From Actinomycetales bacterium (lineage in GTDB: Bacteria; Actinomycetota; Actinomycetes; Actinomycetales; Actinomycetaceae), in assembly GCA_012513625.1 (NCBI GenBank), contig JAAZBW010000509.1:1-7755 (forward strand): a DNA stretch of 7,755 nucleotides. The letters run 5' to 3'. Both the position numbers and the translations under genes were made by a program. Below the pieces are notes generated by a model. That model was not told the origin of the DNA. It ran no database searches and saw nothing but the letters and a program-made list of their open reading frames with translations. This document shows, piece after piece, positions 1-7,089 of the stretch. Position 1 is the stretch's first letter. Every line of letters begins with the position of its first letter.

Positions 1-890
1 AGAACCTGCTGTTCATCTCGTTCTTCATCGCCTTCGCGATCAAGGCCCCGCTCGTTCCCCTGCACACGTGGCTGCCGGACACGGCCCAGCAGGCCGATTC
101 CGGCACCTCCACGCTCCTCGTGGGCGTCCTCGACAAGCTGGGCACCTTTGGGATGATCACCCTCTGCCTGCCCCTGTTCCCGAACGCCTCCCGTTGGGCG
201 GCACCCGTGATCGTGGTGCTGGCCGTGATCTCGATCATCTACGGCGGACTCGACGCGATCGCGCAGAAGGACTTCATGCGCCTGACCGCCATGACCTCGG
301 TGTCCCACTTCGGGTTCATCGTGCTCGGCATCTACATCGGCTCGACTGTGGCGATGACCGGCGCGATGCTCTACATGATCGCCCACGGCGTCTCCACCGC
401 GGCACTGTTCCTGACGCTCGGCTTCCTTGAGCGGCGGGGGCGCTCCCAGTGGATCCCGGACTACCGGGGCATGCAGCGCGTCACCCCGGTGCTGGCAGGC
501 CTGTTCCTGATCGCCGGCCTCTCCTCGATCGCGCTTCCGGGCCTCTCCGGTTTCGTGCCCGAGTGGCTCGTGCTCATCGGCACATTCGAGGTCAACTACT
601 GGGTGGCCATCCTCGCCGTGTTCGGTGTGATCCTCGCGGCCATCTACATCCTGCTGCCCTACCAGCGGATGTTCACGGGCCCAAAGGAGGAGGGAATCCA
701 GGGGGCGGCGGACCTCAACCTCCGCGAGAAGACCGCCATCGCGCCGCTCGTGGTGGCGGCGCTCCTGCTCGGATTCGCTCCGGCGCCGGCGCTCGACCTG
801 GTCCGCCCGGTGGCGGAGCAGGCAGCCATGGTGATCCAGTCCGAGCCCGTCACCACCGTTGCCCAGGCGACTGAGGAGAGTGGAAAGTGA
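1..890 (+). CDS. nuoM: NADH-quinone oxidoreductase subunit M (complex I antiporter-like subunit), 5'-truncated by window
   Basis: The reading frame is open from base 3 to the TGA at 888-890, giving 295 visible residues of a family usually about 500-530 long, so roughly the first 200 or more residues lie outside the window. NuoM is one of the three antiporter-like, proton-translocating subunits in the membrane arm of complex I. Seen directly: a multi-spanning hydrophobic protein with FAIKAPLVPLHTWLPD at visible residues 11-26, VGVLDKLGTFG at 40-50 and LPGLSGFVPEW near 178-188. Visible K14, K45 and E187 are spaced 31 and 142 residues apart. That is the spacing of the essential E. coli NuoM residues K234, K265 and E407 as I recall them, so the proton path appears intact. 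The soluble C-terminal tail ends in TEESGK. The stop overlaps the nuoN start as GTGA, indicating translational coupling. The assignment to NuoM rather than NuoL rests on length, motifs and its position directly before nuoN. Confidence 0.96.
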   Translation, partial: NLLFISFFIAFAIKAPLVPLHTWLPDTAQQADSGTSTLLVGVLDKLGTFGMITLCLPLFPNASRWAAPVIVVLAVISIIYGGLDAIAQKDFMRLTAMTSVSHFGFIVLGIYIGSTVAMTGAMLYMIAHGVSTAALFLTLGFLERRGRSQWIPDYRGMQRVTPVLAGLFLIAGLSSIALPGLSGFVPEWLVLIGTFEVNYWVAILAVFGVILAAIYILLPYQRMFTGPKEEGIQGAADLNLREKTAIAPLVVAALLLGFAPAPALDLVRPVAEQAAMVIQSEPVTTVAQATEESGK

Positions 891-2482
891 ACTTCGCTGC
901 ACCGGTTATCGAGTGGGCTGCCCTCACGCCCCTCCTGATCGTCTTCGGCGCCGCCGTCCTCGGCGTGCTGTTCGAGGCGTTCGTCCCGCGCCGCATACGC
1001 CGCGGAGCCCAGATCGCGCTCGCTCTCGCTGCCCTCGCCGCCGGCCTGGTGGCCGTGGTGTGGCGGTGGACCCTTGTCGCGGAGAACGGCCCCGTCGGGG
1101 CCATCTACAACGAGACGTTCACCGGCACAGGCACCCGGATCGCCGTGGTGGAGGACGGGCCCGCCCTCGCAGCGCAGGCAATCCTCCTCCTCGCCTCGTT
1201 CCTCGCGATGCTCGTGATCGCCGACCGCACGGTCCCGGGTGAGGATGCGTTCGCGCCCTCGGGCGCCACCGCCCCCGGAAGTGCGGACGAGGCGCGGGCA
1301 CTGCGTGCCGGATTCGAGCAGACCGAGGTCTTCCCCCTCACCATGTTCGCCGTCCTCGGCATGATGATATTCGCGAGCGCGAACGATTTCCTGGGCCTCT
1401 TTGTGGCCCTCGAGGTGCTCTCTCTCCCGCTGTACGTGCTCTCCGGACTTGCCCGGCGCCGTCGACTCCTCTCTCAGGAGGCCTCGCTCAAGTACTTCCT
1501 ACTGGGAGCCCTGTCCTCGGGCTTCTTCCTGTTCGGAATCGTGCTCCTGTACGGCTTCTCCGGCTCGCTCAACTTTGGTGAGATCGCCGCGGCCATCCCG
1601 GTCACGGCCGGATCGGACTTCCTCCTACTCGGTGGTGCGGTCCTCGTGGTGATCGGCCTGCTGTTCAAGGTGGGTGCCGTGCCGTTCCACGCCTGGACGC
1701 CGGACGTGTACCAGGGCGCCCCCACCCCCATCACCGGCTTCATGGGTGCGGCCACCAAGATCGCCGCGTTCGCCGCGATGCTCCGCATCTTCTACGTGGT
1801 CATCCCGGGGCTCCGCTGGGACCTCGAGGTGTTCATGTGGGTGGTCATCGGGCTCACTATGCTTGTGGGTACCGTGGTGGGACTGACGCAGAACAACATC
1901 AAGCGTATGCTGGCCTACTCGTCCATCGCGCATGCGGGCTTCGTGCTGCTCGGCGTGGTGGCCCTCGAGCCGGACGGGCCGTCTGCGGTGTTCTTCTACC
2001 TGCTGGCCTACGGCCTTGCCACCGTGGGTGGGTTCGCCGTGGTCAACGCGGTGCGTGAACGCGACTCGCTCGGCCACGTCACCTCTGAGGCGGGGGAGCT
2101 CGACCAGTGGAAGGGCCTTGGCAAGTCCAATCCGTTACTGGCCATCTCCATGACCGTGTTCCTCCTCTCGCTCGCCGGGATCCCGCTCACCGCAGGATTC
2201 ATGGGAAAGTTCGAGGTGTTCGGCTCGGCGCTGCGCGGAGGTCTCGCACCGCTCGTGGTGCTCGCCATCCTCTGCTCGGCCGCCACCGCCTACCTGTACT
2301 TCCGCGTCATGGTGCTCATGTTCTTCAGTGAGCCGGATGACGAGCAGGCAGTGGTGGTCATGCCGGGCGAGGGCCTCGGTGCGGTGGCAATCGGCATCTG
2401 CGCCCTTGCCACGGTGGTGCTCGGCGTTATGCCCGAACTCGCACTCGAGGCGCTGGGCGACGCAATCCTCTACCTTCCGTAG
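887..2482 (+). CDS. nuoN: NADH-quinone oxidoreductase subunit N
   Basis: This is a 531-residue polytopic membrane protein, the third antiporter-like subunit of complex I and normally the last gene of the nuo operon. The GTG start overlaps the nuoM stop by 4 nt and is preceded by AGGAG at 874-878, 8 nt away, which supports this start. Residues corresponding to the E. coli NuoN proton-path residues are present: E176 in ALEVLSLPLY, K202 in EASLKYFLLG, K261 in LLFKVGAVPFHAW, K291 in GAATKIAAF and K441 in AGFMGKFEVF. The K261-K291 spacing of 30 matches the E. coli pair K217/K247. A hydrophilic stretch at about residues 113-148 (PGED...GSADEARAL...QTEVFPL), between two membrane segments, is longer than in E. 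coli and resembles the loop I know from actinobacterial NuoN. The gene ends in tandem TAG TAG stops (2480-2485). No terminator is visible before the next gene, so read-through into the prenyl synthase gene is likely. Confidence 0.97.
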   Translation: MNFAAPVIEWAALTPLLIVFGAAVLGVLFEAFVPRRIRRGAQIALALAALAAGLVAVVWRWTLVAENGPVGAIYNETFTGTGTRIAVVEDGPALAAQAILLLASFLAMLVIADRTVPGEDAFAPSGATAPGSADEARALRAGFEQTEVFPLTMFAVLGMMIFASANDFLGLFVALEVLSLPLYVLSGLARRRRLLSQEASLKYFLLGALSSGFFLFGIVLLYGFSGSLNFGEIAAAIPVTAGSDFLLLGGAVLVVIGLLFKVGAVPFHAWTPDVYQGAPTPITGFMGAATKIAAFAAMLRIFYVVIPGLRWDLEVFMWVVIGLTMLVGTVVGLTQNNIKRMLAYSSIAHAGFVLLGVVALEPDGPSAVFFYLLAYGLATVGGFAVVNAVRERDSLGHVTSEAGELDQWKGLGKSNPLLAISMTVFLLSLAGIPLTAGFMGKFEVFGSALRGGLAPLVVLAILCSAATAYLYFRVMVLMFFSEPDDEQAVVVMPGEGLGAVAIGICALATVVLGVMPELALEALGDAILYLP

Positions 2483-2531
2483 TAGTTCGCTGCCACCCGT
2501 AGCGATCATCCACCTCCCGTAAAGAGAGACT

Positions 2532-3521
2532 GTGACCGAATCCCCCGAGGGCCTCACGCAACGGCTCGCCCCCCACCTCGATCAGGTTGAGGCGGGCCTG
2601 CGTGAGGCCACACGGTACGCCGAGGAGAAGATCGCCGGACCCGCACGCCACCTGGCCACGGCCGGGGGCAAGCGGCTGCGGCCGCTCCTCACCCTGCTCA
2701 CCTCGAACCTCGGCTCGGGGGTGAACGAGGAGGTGAGTAAGGCCGCGGTCTCTGTGGAGCTGACCCACCTGGCCACGCTGTACCACGATGACGTGATGGA
2801 CTCCGCCGTGGTGCGCCGCGGCGCACCCGCAGCCCATTTCCTCTGGGGCAACAACGTGGCCATCCTGACGGGCGATCTGCTGTTCGCGCGCGCATCCCGG
2901 ATCGTGGCGGAGCTCGGTCCCGAGGCGGTCATGATGCATGCGGAGACGTTCGAACGGCTCTGTCTCGGGCAACTCCACGAGACCATCGGCCCCGCTGAGG
3001 GCGCCGACCCAATCGAGCACTACCTCGACGTGCTCGCGGACAAGACAGGCTCCCTGATCGCCGCCTCTGCCCGCTACGGCGCCCTCTTCGGGGGTGCACC
3101 GCCGGAGGTGGTGGACGTGATGGAGGCGTTCGGGGAGAAGGTGGGAATCGCCTTCCAGCTCGCCGACGACGTCATCGACCTCTCCGCGGACACCGAGCTC
3201 ACGGGCAAGACCCCCGGTACCGACCTCCGCGAGGGCGTGGACACCATGCCCGTGCTCCTGCTGCGGCGCCACGAGGCGGCCGGCACGCTCGACGCCGAGG
3301 GCCGCGAACTACTCACGCTGCTCGACTCCGACCTCGATGACGACGGCGCGCTCGCCGCGGCCGTGGAGCGCCTGCGCCAGCATGCGGTGGTCGAGGAGAC
3401 GCGGCTGATGGCACGCACGTGGGCCGACGACGCGATCGCCGAACTCGCTCACCTCCCTGCGGGTGAGGTCCGCGAGGTCCTCGAGGAGTTCGCCCTCCAA
3501 CTCGTCACGCGCCTCGCCTGA
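2532..3521 (+). CDS. trans-polyprenyl diphosphate synthase (E-type, medium/long chain; probably for menaquinone side chain)
   Basis: This 329-residue soluble, mainly helical enzyme condenses isopentenyl diphosphate onto an allylic diphosphate. All family hallmarks are visible: GGKRLRP at 45-51, the first Asp-rich motif DDVMD at 86-90, RR at 95-96, GQLHE at 146-150, KT at 171-172, FQLADDVID at 208-216 with the second Asp-rich motif DDVID at 212-216, and GKTPGTDLREG at 225-235. The residues four and five positions before the first Asp motif are small (T82, A81). In this family bulky aromatics there limit products to short chains, so a C30-C50 product is inferred; the exact length cannot be read from the sequence. 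The gene lies 49 nt after nuoN on the same strand. This placement, with a complex I operon, fits a role in menaquinone tail synthesis (hepT/ispB/grcC-like). The start is GTG, and the purine stretch AAAGAGAG at 2521-2528 is only a modest Shine-Dalgarno. A convergent hairpin follows the gene. Confidence 0.93.
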   Translation: MTESPEGLTQRLAPHLDQVEAGLREATRYAEEKIAGPARHLATAGGKRLRPLLTLLTSNLGSGVNEEVSKAAVSVELTHLATLYHDDVMDSAVVRRGAPAAHFLWGNNVAILTGDLLFARASRIVAELGPEAVMMHAETFERLCLGQLHETIGPAEGADPIEHYLDVLADKTGSLIAASARYGALFGGAPPEVVDVMEAFGEKVGIAFQLADDVIDLSADTELTGKTPGTDLREGVDTMPVLLLRRHEAAGTLDAEGRELLTLLDSDLDDDGALAAAVERLRQHAVVEETRLMARTWADDAIAELAHLPAGEVREVLEEFALQLVTRLA

Positions 3522-3576
3522 CCCGCCACGCCTTCTCGCAGGTCGCGCCCCCGTTCGGGCTACCCTCCCGCTCGTG

Positions 3577-3594
3577 ACCCCCGACGACGGGGGT
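3577..3594. terminator. GC-rich hairpin between convergent genes, probable bidirectional terminator
   Basis: ACCCCCG (3577-3583) and CGGGGGT (3588-3594) form a perfect 7-bp stem with the 4-nt loop ACGA. It lies in the 110-bp spacer between the stop of the prenyl synthase gene (+) and the stop of rarD (-). There is no T-tract on either side. Hairpins without a U-tail are common at gene ends in high-GC actinobacteria, and the symmetric position between two 3' ends suggests it serves both. No other feature is seen in this spacer. Confidence 0.6.
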
Positions 3595-3631
3595 GTCCTC
3601 GCCCGCCACGGTACGTTCCGCCGTCGTCACG

Positions 3632-4525
3632 CTACCGGCGCGAGAGACGGGGTGCGCGAGTGGCCCGCGCGGCGTCGACGGCGAAGATCACCACGGCGAT
3701 CCAGATGAGGACGAACCCGGCCCAGCGCTCTGGCGGCATGGGCTCCCCGTACGCGAGCCAGCCGAGCAGGAACAGCATGATCGGGGTGGTGTACTGGAGC
3801 ATGCCGATCGTGGAGAGGTTCAGCCGTGCGGCGGCATACGCGAAGAGGATGAGCGGGACCGCCGTGATGGGCCCCGCGAGGGCAACGAGGCCGCCGTACC
3901 CGGAGAACGGCTGGACCGTGGCGGCGCCGGTGCCGAGGAGCCAGCTGATGACGGCGATTGCGGGGAGGAGGAGGGCGAGCGTCTCGGCGGTGAGGCCCTC
4001 GAGCGCACCCACGCGGCCGCCCACGCGCTTCTTGACGAGGCCGTAGAAGCCGAACGAGATCGCCAGCGTGACCGCGATCCACGGAAACTCGCCGAAGCTG
4101 GCGACGAGGACGGCCACGGCGGTGGCTCCGAAGCCGAACGCGAGCCACTGGGCGGGCCGGAGGCGTTCCCCGAGGATCAGCACGCCAAGGAGAGCCGAGA
4201 CGAGTGGATTCATGAAGTAGCCCATGGAGGCGTCGAGGGTGCGATCGGTGGTGACGCCGAGCACGTAGATTCCCCAGTTGAGGGCCACCAGAAAGCCGGC
4301 GAGGGCGAGGGTGGCGAAGAGCCGTCGGTCACGGAGGACGGCGGTGAAGGAGTGCCACCTCCCGATGACGGCGAGGGCTGCGAGGCAGAAGAGAAGCGCC
4401 CAGAGGGCGCGGTAGGCAACGATTTCCACCGGACCCGAATCGGCGAGGAGCCGGAAGTAGAGGGGGAAGAGACCCCACAGGACGTACGCGGATGCGCCGG
4501 TGCCGAGGGCTCGGAGATGTTGCAC
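3632..4525 (-). CDS. rarD: RarD-type EamA/DMT-family membrane permease
   Basis: This 297-residue, very hydrophobic protein has about ten predicted membrane segments, the usual architecture of EamA/drug-metabolite transporter proteins: two repeats of five helices. The RarD branch is recognised from YVLWGLFPLYF (14-24), ALNWGIYVLGV (81-91), ASMGYFMNPLVSALLG (99-114), LGERLRPAQW (118-127), FGFYGLVKKR (158-167) and LQYTTPIMLFLLGWLAYGE (243-261). The substrate of RarD is not firmly known; the name comes from a chloramphenicol-sensitivity phenotype, so no substrate is claimed. The basic C-terminus (RATRAPRLSRR) should lie in the cytoplasm. The chosen start is GTG (CAC on + at 4523-4525), where homology begins. 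No convincing Shine-Dalgarno precedes it; CAGAAT, 6 nt upstream of the start, could be a -10 element for a leaderless mRNA, but no good -35 is seen. The gene is transcribed alone, convergent with the prenyl synthase gene and divergent from fprA. No functional link to its neighbours is visible. Confidence 0.92.
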   Translation of the reverse strand: MQHLRALGTGASAYVLWGLFPLYFRLLADSGPVEIVAYRALWALLFCLAALAVIGRWHSFTAVLRDRRLFATLALAGFLVALNWGIYVLGVTTDRTLDASMGYFMNPLVSALLGVLILGERLRPAQWLAFGFGATAVAVLVASFGEFPWIAVTLAISFGFYGLVKKRVGGRVGALEGLTAETLALLLPAIAVISWLLGTGAATVQPFSGYGGLVALAGPITAVPLILFAYAAARLNLSTIGMLQYTTPIMLFLLGWLAYGEPMPPERWAGFVLIWIAVVIFAVDAARATRAPRLSRR

Positions 4526-4588
4526 TGCTCGATTCTGGCATGCACCGCGGGGCGGGTAGACTCGTCCACGGTTCCCATGCCCCCGCTG

Positions 4589-4602
4589 GGCCGCGAGCGG
4601 CC
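4589..4602. promoter_or_regulatory. 14-bp inverted repeat in the rarD/fprA divergent spacer
   Basis: GGCCGC-GA-GCGGCC is a perfect 6-bp inverted repeat, or a 5-bp stem with a CGAG loop if transcribed. It lies in the 115-bp intergenic region (4526-4640) between the divergent rarD and fprA starts. A weak candidate -10 for fprA, TAGACT at 4557-4562, lies just upstream without a good -35. The dyad would then fall in the fprA 5' leader or act as an operator. GC-rich dyads of this size arise by chance at appreciable rates in such DNA, so the functional call is tentative. Confidence 0.3.
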
Positions 4603-4628
4603 ATCGGACGAGGCGTCATCCGGAGTAT

Positions 4629-4634
4629 GAAAGG
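4629..4634 (+). promoter_or_regulatory. ribosome binding site deciding the TTG start of fprA
   Basis: GAAAGG lies 6 nt upstream of TTG at 4641. It is the only good Shine-Dalgarno near the start of the conserved protein, which begins with the Rossmann strand a few residues later. It therefore supports the rare TTG start. The preceding ATG at 4627 opens only a five-codon frame (MKGLL) whose TGA stop overlaps the TTG. Confidence 0.6.
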
Positions 4635-4640
4635 TCTGCT

Positions 4641-6032
4641 TTGAGCGCAGAGCGTCCCCTGGCCGTGGCCGTCATCGGTGCCGGTCCCGCTGGTATCTAC
4701 GCTGCTGACACCCTCATCAAGTCCGATGTGGACGTGGTGGTGGATGTGTTCGAGAAGCTCCCCGCCCCCTATGGGCTCGTCCGCTACGGCGTGGCACCCG
4801 ACCATCCGCGGATCAAGCAGATTATTTCCGCGCTCTTCCGCGTGCTGCAGAGCGGTGACGTCCGCCTGATCGGCAACGTGGAGGTGGGCAGGGACATCGA
4901 TTTCGAGGATCTGCGCGAGCACTACGATGCCGTCATCCTGGCCACAGGCTCCGATCGGGACATGCCCTTCGACATCCCGGGCGTGGACCTCGAGGGTGTC
5001 TACGGGGCGAGCCAGTTCGTCTACTGGTACGACGGCCATCCCGATGTGCCGCGTGACTGGCCGCTCGATGCCGAGAACATCGCCGTGCTGGGTGTGGGTA
5101 ACGTGGCGCTCGACGTGGCGCGGATGCTCGCCAAGCACGTGCCGGACCTGATGGGTACGGACATCCCGGAGAACGTCCAGGCCGGTCTCAAGCTGAATCA
5201 GGCCACGGACGTGCACGTGTTCGGCCGCCGCGGGCCCGCGCAGTGCAAGTTCACGCCCCTCGAGCTCCGCGAACTCGGCGAGGTGGGCGACGTGGACGTG
5301 ATCGTGGACGTGGAGGACTTTGACTTCGACGACGCCGCGCACCAGGCGATGGAGGAGTCCAAGATGACCCGCATGGTGGTCAACACCATGGTGGACTGGG
5401 TGATGGAGGATTCGCCGAAGGAGGCCTCGCGGCGTATTCACCTCAAGTTCTACAACCGGCCGATCGAGATCCTGGGGGAGGACGGCCGCGTGGTGGGGAT
5501 CCGCACCGAGAGGACCGAGCCCGCCGGCGGTGGGTCCGTTCGGGGCACGGGCGAGATGATCGACACCCCTGTGGATGCCGTCTACCTCGCGGTGGGCTAC
5601 TACGGCGCCTACGTTCCGGGAGCTCCGTTCGACGAAGAGCGCGGGGTGATCCCCAACGACGAGGGGCGGGTGCTCCAGGACGGGAGGATCCGCCGCGGCA
5701 TGTATGCCACCGGGTGGATCAAGCGTGGCCCCGTGGGACTGATTGGCTCCACCAAGTCGGACGCGCTGCAGACCGTCAGCCACCTGCTCGAGGACTGGAA
5801 GGCCGGTCTCCTCGACCGGGGCCTCCAGGACGAGGTGGTGGGCCACGACGCCATGGTCCAGCTGCTCGAGGAGCGGGGGGTCCGCTACACCACGGAGCGC
5901 GGCTGGGCGATGCTCGATTCGTTTGAGCGGCGCCTCGGTGAGGGCGAGGGCCGGGAGCGGATCAAGGTGGTGGAGCACGAGACCATGACCGCCGTCTCGC
6001 GGGAGGAATCGCACGACGGAAAGCTCTGGTAG
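4641..6032 (+). CDS. fprA: ferredoxin/adrenodoxin-type NADP+ reductase (FprA-like FAD flavoprotein)
   Basis: This 463-residue soluble flavoprotein matches the length and motifs of mycobacterial FprA and mitochondrial adrenodoxin reductase. It passes electrons between NADPH and ferredoxin-type iron-sulfur proteins. Seen directly: the FAD-binding Rossmann motif VIGAGPAGIYAA (11-22); FEKLPAPYGLVRYGVAPDH (37-55), a family signature; AVILATGS (97-104); the second dinucleotide site GVGNVALDVAR (151-161) for NADP(H), with the basic pair in FGRRGPAQ (194-201) expected near the NADP 2'-phosphate; YLAVGY (315-320); and the C-terminal FAD-contacting block GWIKRGPVGLIGSTKSDA (358-375). No domain appears truncated and no ferredoxin domain is fused. 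The TTG start is supported by GAAAGG 6 nt upstream. No partner ferredoxin or P450 gene lies in the window, so the partner is unknown. rarD diverges upstream. htpX follows after 69 nt with no strong terminator between, so co-transcription is possible. Confidence 0.94.
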   Translation: MSAERPLAVAVIGAGPAGIYAADTLIKSDVDVVVDVFEKLPAPYGLVRYGVAPDHPRIKQIISALFRVLQSGDVRLIGNVEVGRDIDFEDLREHYDAVILATGSDRDMPFDIPGVDLEGVYGASQFVYWYDGHPDVPRDWPLDAENIAVLGVGNVALDVARMLAKHVPDLMGTDIPENVQAGLKLNQATDVHVFGRRGPAQCKFTPLELRELGEVGDVDVIVDVEDFDFDDAAHQAMEESKMTRMVVNTMVDWVMEDSPKEASRRIHLKFYNRPIEILGEDGRVVGIRTERTEPAGGGSVRGTGEMIDTPVDAVYLAVGYYGAYVPGAPFDEERGVIPNDEGRVLQDGRIRRGMYATGWIKRGPVGLIGSTKSDALQTVSHLLEDWKAGLLDRGLQDEVVGHDAMVQLLEERGVRYTTERGWAMLDSFERRLGEGEGRERIKVVEHETMTAVSREESHDGKLW

Positions 6033-6101
6033 CACGAGCCCTGGGCCGCGGGCACACCCTTCGAGGGAACAATTGCGCCCCTTCCCTTCGTTGAACGAGG
6101 C

Positions 6102-7001
6102 ATGAAGGACTCGCACAACAACGGCTTCAAGACGGTACTCCTGCTCGGTGGTATGTGGGGCATCCTGCTTGCCGTCGGGTATTTCCTGGCGTCCGGCACC
6201 GGCAACTCGGTATTCCTCTGGGTGTTCGCCGGCTTTGGGCTGGTCTCCACGTTCGTGTCGTACTGGTTCTCGGACAGGATGGCACTCGCGGCCATGCAGG
6301 CGCGGCCCCTCTCCGAGGTGGAGGGGCCGGAGATCCACCAGATGGTGCGTGAGCTCTCCGCGGCGGCAGGCCAGCCGATGCCGTCGATCCACATTTCGCC
6401 CACCTCCTCGCCGAACGCGTTTGCTACGGGGCGCAACCCGCAGAATGCCGCGGTCTGCGTGACGGCCGGCATCATCCAGATGCTCGACCGTCGCGAATTG
6501 CGCGCGGTCCTCGCGCACGAACTGGCACACGTCTACAACCGGGACATCCTCATCTCCTCGGTGGCGGCTGCGATCGGCGGCGTGATCACCTCCGTGGCCC
6601 AGTTCGCACTGTTCTTCGGAGGGGGGAGGAACCGGGAGGGCGGCAACCCGTTCGTGGGGATTCTGATGGCGATCCTCGCCCCCATCGCGGCGGCCGTGGT
6701 CCGGATGGCGATTTCCCGGACCCGCGAGTTTGACGCGGACAGGTCCGGCGCCGAGCTCTCCCAGGACCCAATGGCGCTGGCATCGGCCCTCCAGAAGATC
6801 TCCCGCGGCACCGACCAGCGTCCACTCGAGCCCACCCCGGCCCGCGAGAACGTGGCGGCGATGATGATTTCGAACCCGTTCCGTGGGGCGGGCATCGCGC
6901 AGATGTTCTCAACCCACCCGCCCACGCAGGAGCGCGTCCGGCGCCTCGAGCAGATCGCGGGCTACGGCCCATCAGCAGCCTCGGGTTACGAGGCCACCTA
7001 G
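6102..7001 (+). CDS. htpX: HtpX-like membrane zinc metalloprotease (M48B family)
   Basis: This 299-residue membrane protease, close to the usual 280-300 length of HtpX, degrades damaged or misfolded membrane proteins as part of envelope quality control. Zinc ligands are visible: H139 and H143 with catalytic E140 in LAHELAHVYNRD (137-148), and E209 in SRTREFDADRSGA (205-217). The conserved substrate-cleft stretch NAFATGRNPQNAAVCVTAG is at 105-123. Hydrophobic segments at about 12-30, 37-57, 150-173 and 184-204 fit the four-segment topology, with the catalytic site on the cytoplasmic side. The C-terminal block FSTHPPTQERVRRLE (269-283) is also typical. The ATG at 6102 is the first possible start in frame and gives the expected short polar N-terminus before the first membrane helix. 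However, the only purine-rich sequence, GAGG at 6097-6100, is 1 nt from the ATG, too close for normal use. Translation may be weak, leaderless or coupled. A small CCCT-TCG-AGGG hairpin lies at 6057-6067. Confidence 0.93.
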   Translation: MKDSHNNGFKTVLLLGGMWGILLAVGYFLASGTGNSVFLWVFAGFGLVSTFVSYWFSDRMALAAMQARPLSEVEGPEIHQMVRELSAAAGQPMPSIHISPTSSPNAFATGRNPQNAAVCVTAGIIQMLDRRELRAVLAHELAHVYNRDILISSVAAAIGGVITSVAQFALFFGGGRNREGGNPFVGILMAILAPIAAAVVRMAISRTREFDADRSGAELSQDPMALASALQKISRGTDQRPLEPTPARENVAAMMISNPFRGAGIAQMFSTHPPTQERVRRLEQIAGYGPSAASGYEAT

Positions 7002-7010
7002 ACGGCTGCT

Positions 7011-7047
7011 GCGCCGGAACCCGCCGGGCAGGCGCGGGATTGGCGCC
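7011..7047 (+). terminator. overlapping GC-rich hairpins after htpX, possible terminator
   Basis: Three mutually exclusive stems are visible: GCGCC (7011-7015) with GGCGC (7031-7035); CCCGC (7020-7024) with GCGGG (7034-7038); and GGCGC (7031-7035) with GCGCC (7043-7047). They lie directly after the htpX stop and just before the arsR -35 element. This is a sensible place to insulate the metal-efflux module from upstream transcription. There is no T-tract, and short GC stems are frequent in this composition, so confidence is limited. Confidence 0.35.
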
Positions 7048-7053
7048 GCACCG

Positions 7054-7082
7054 TTGAACCCCGCTTTTGCACGATGTAGCAT
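7054..7082 (+). promoter_or_regulatory. sigma70-like promoter of arsR, predicted leaderless
   Basis: TTGAAC (7054-7059, 5 of 6 to TTGACA) is followed by a 17-nt spacer and TAGCAT (7077-7082, 4 of 6 to TATAAT, keeping the key first T, A and last T). The normal distance from the -10 puts transcription start on about 7089, which is the A of the arsR ATG. No Shine-Dalgarno precedes that ATG, which agrees with a leaderless transcript, a common type in actinobacteria. Confidence 0.65.
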
Positions 7083-7089
7083 TTGCGCA
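7068..7089. promoter_or_regulatory. imperfect dyad over the arsR -10, candidate autoregulatory operator
   Basis: TGCACGATG (7068-7076) and CATTTGCGCA (7080-7089) form an imperfect inverted repeat, needing a one-base bulge, centred on TAG at 7077-7079. It covers the -10 element and the predicted start of transcription, where an ArsR-family repressor would block RNA polymerase. A near-direct repeat, GCTTTTGC (7063-7070) and GCATTTGC (7079-7086), overlaps it. Most ArsR/SmtB operators are imperfect dyads of this general size; the exact bases here are an inference. Confidence 0.4.

Noticed and set aside
2427..3272. 281-codon - strand frame antisense to the prenyl synthase gene
   Set aside because: The sense strand encodes both Asp-rich catalytic motifs; the antisense product has no domain and is a GC-bias shadow.
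3574..3708. GTG start with ACC CCC GAC after TACCCT, looking like a small + strand gene
   Set aside because: The start lies in the terminator hairpin and the frame runs into an Arg-rich shadow over the rarD 3' end; no ribosome site or homology.
3593..4630. 345-codon + strand frame antisense to rarD
   Set aside because: Gly/Glu/Asp/Arg-rich low-complexity translation without motifs; rarD on the other strand has clear family signatures and membrane helices. It is a composition shadow.
5287..5335. GTGGAC micro-repeats coding an alternating Asp/Val, then Asp/Phe-rich stretch in fprA
   Set aside because: A similar acidic stretch occurs at this place in FprA proteins I know, and the repeats follow from preferred GTG and GAC codons.
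4329..6530. Very long open frame on the - strand (733 codons), antisense to fprA and to parts of rarD-region and htpX
   Set aside because: It covers fprA entirely, a gene with unmistakable FAD and NADP motifs. The antisense translation is a low-complexity His/Val/Arg/Glu mix with no recognisable domain, explained by GTG-rich sense codons read backwards in high-GC DNA.
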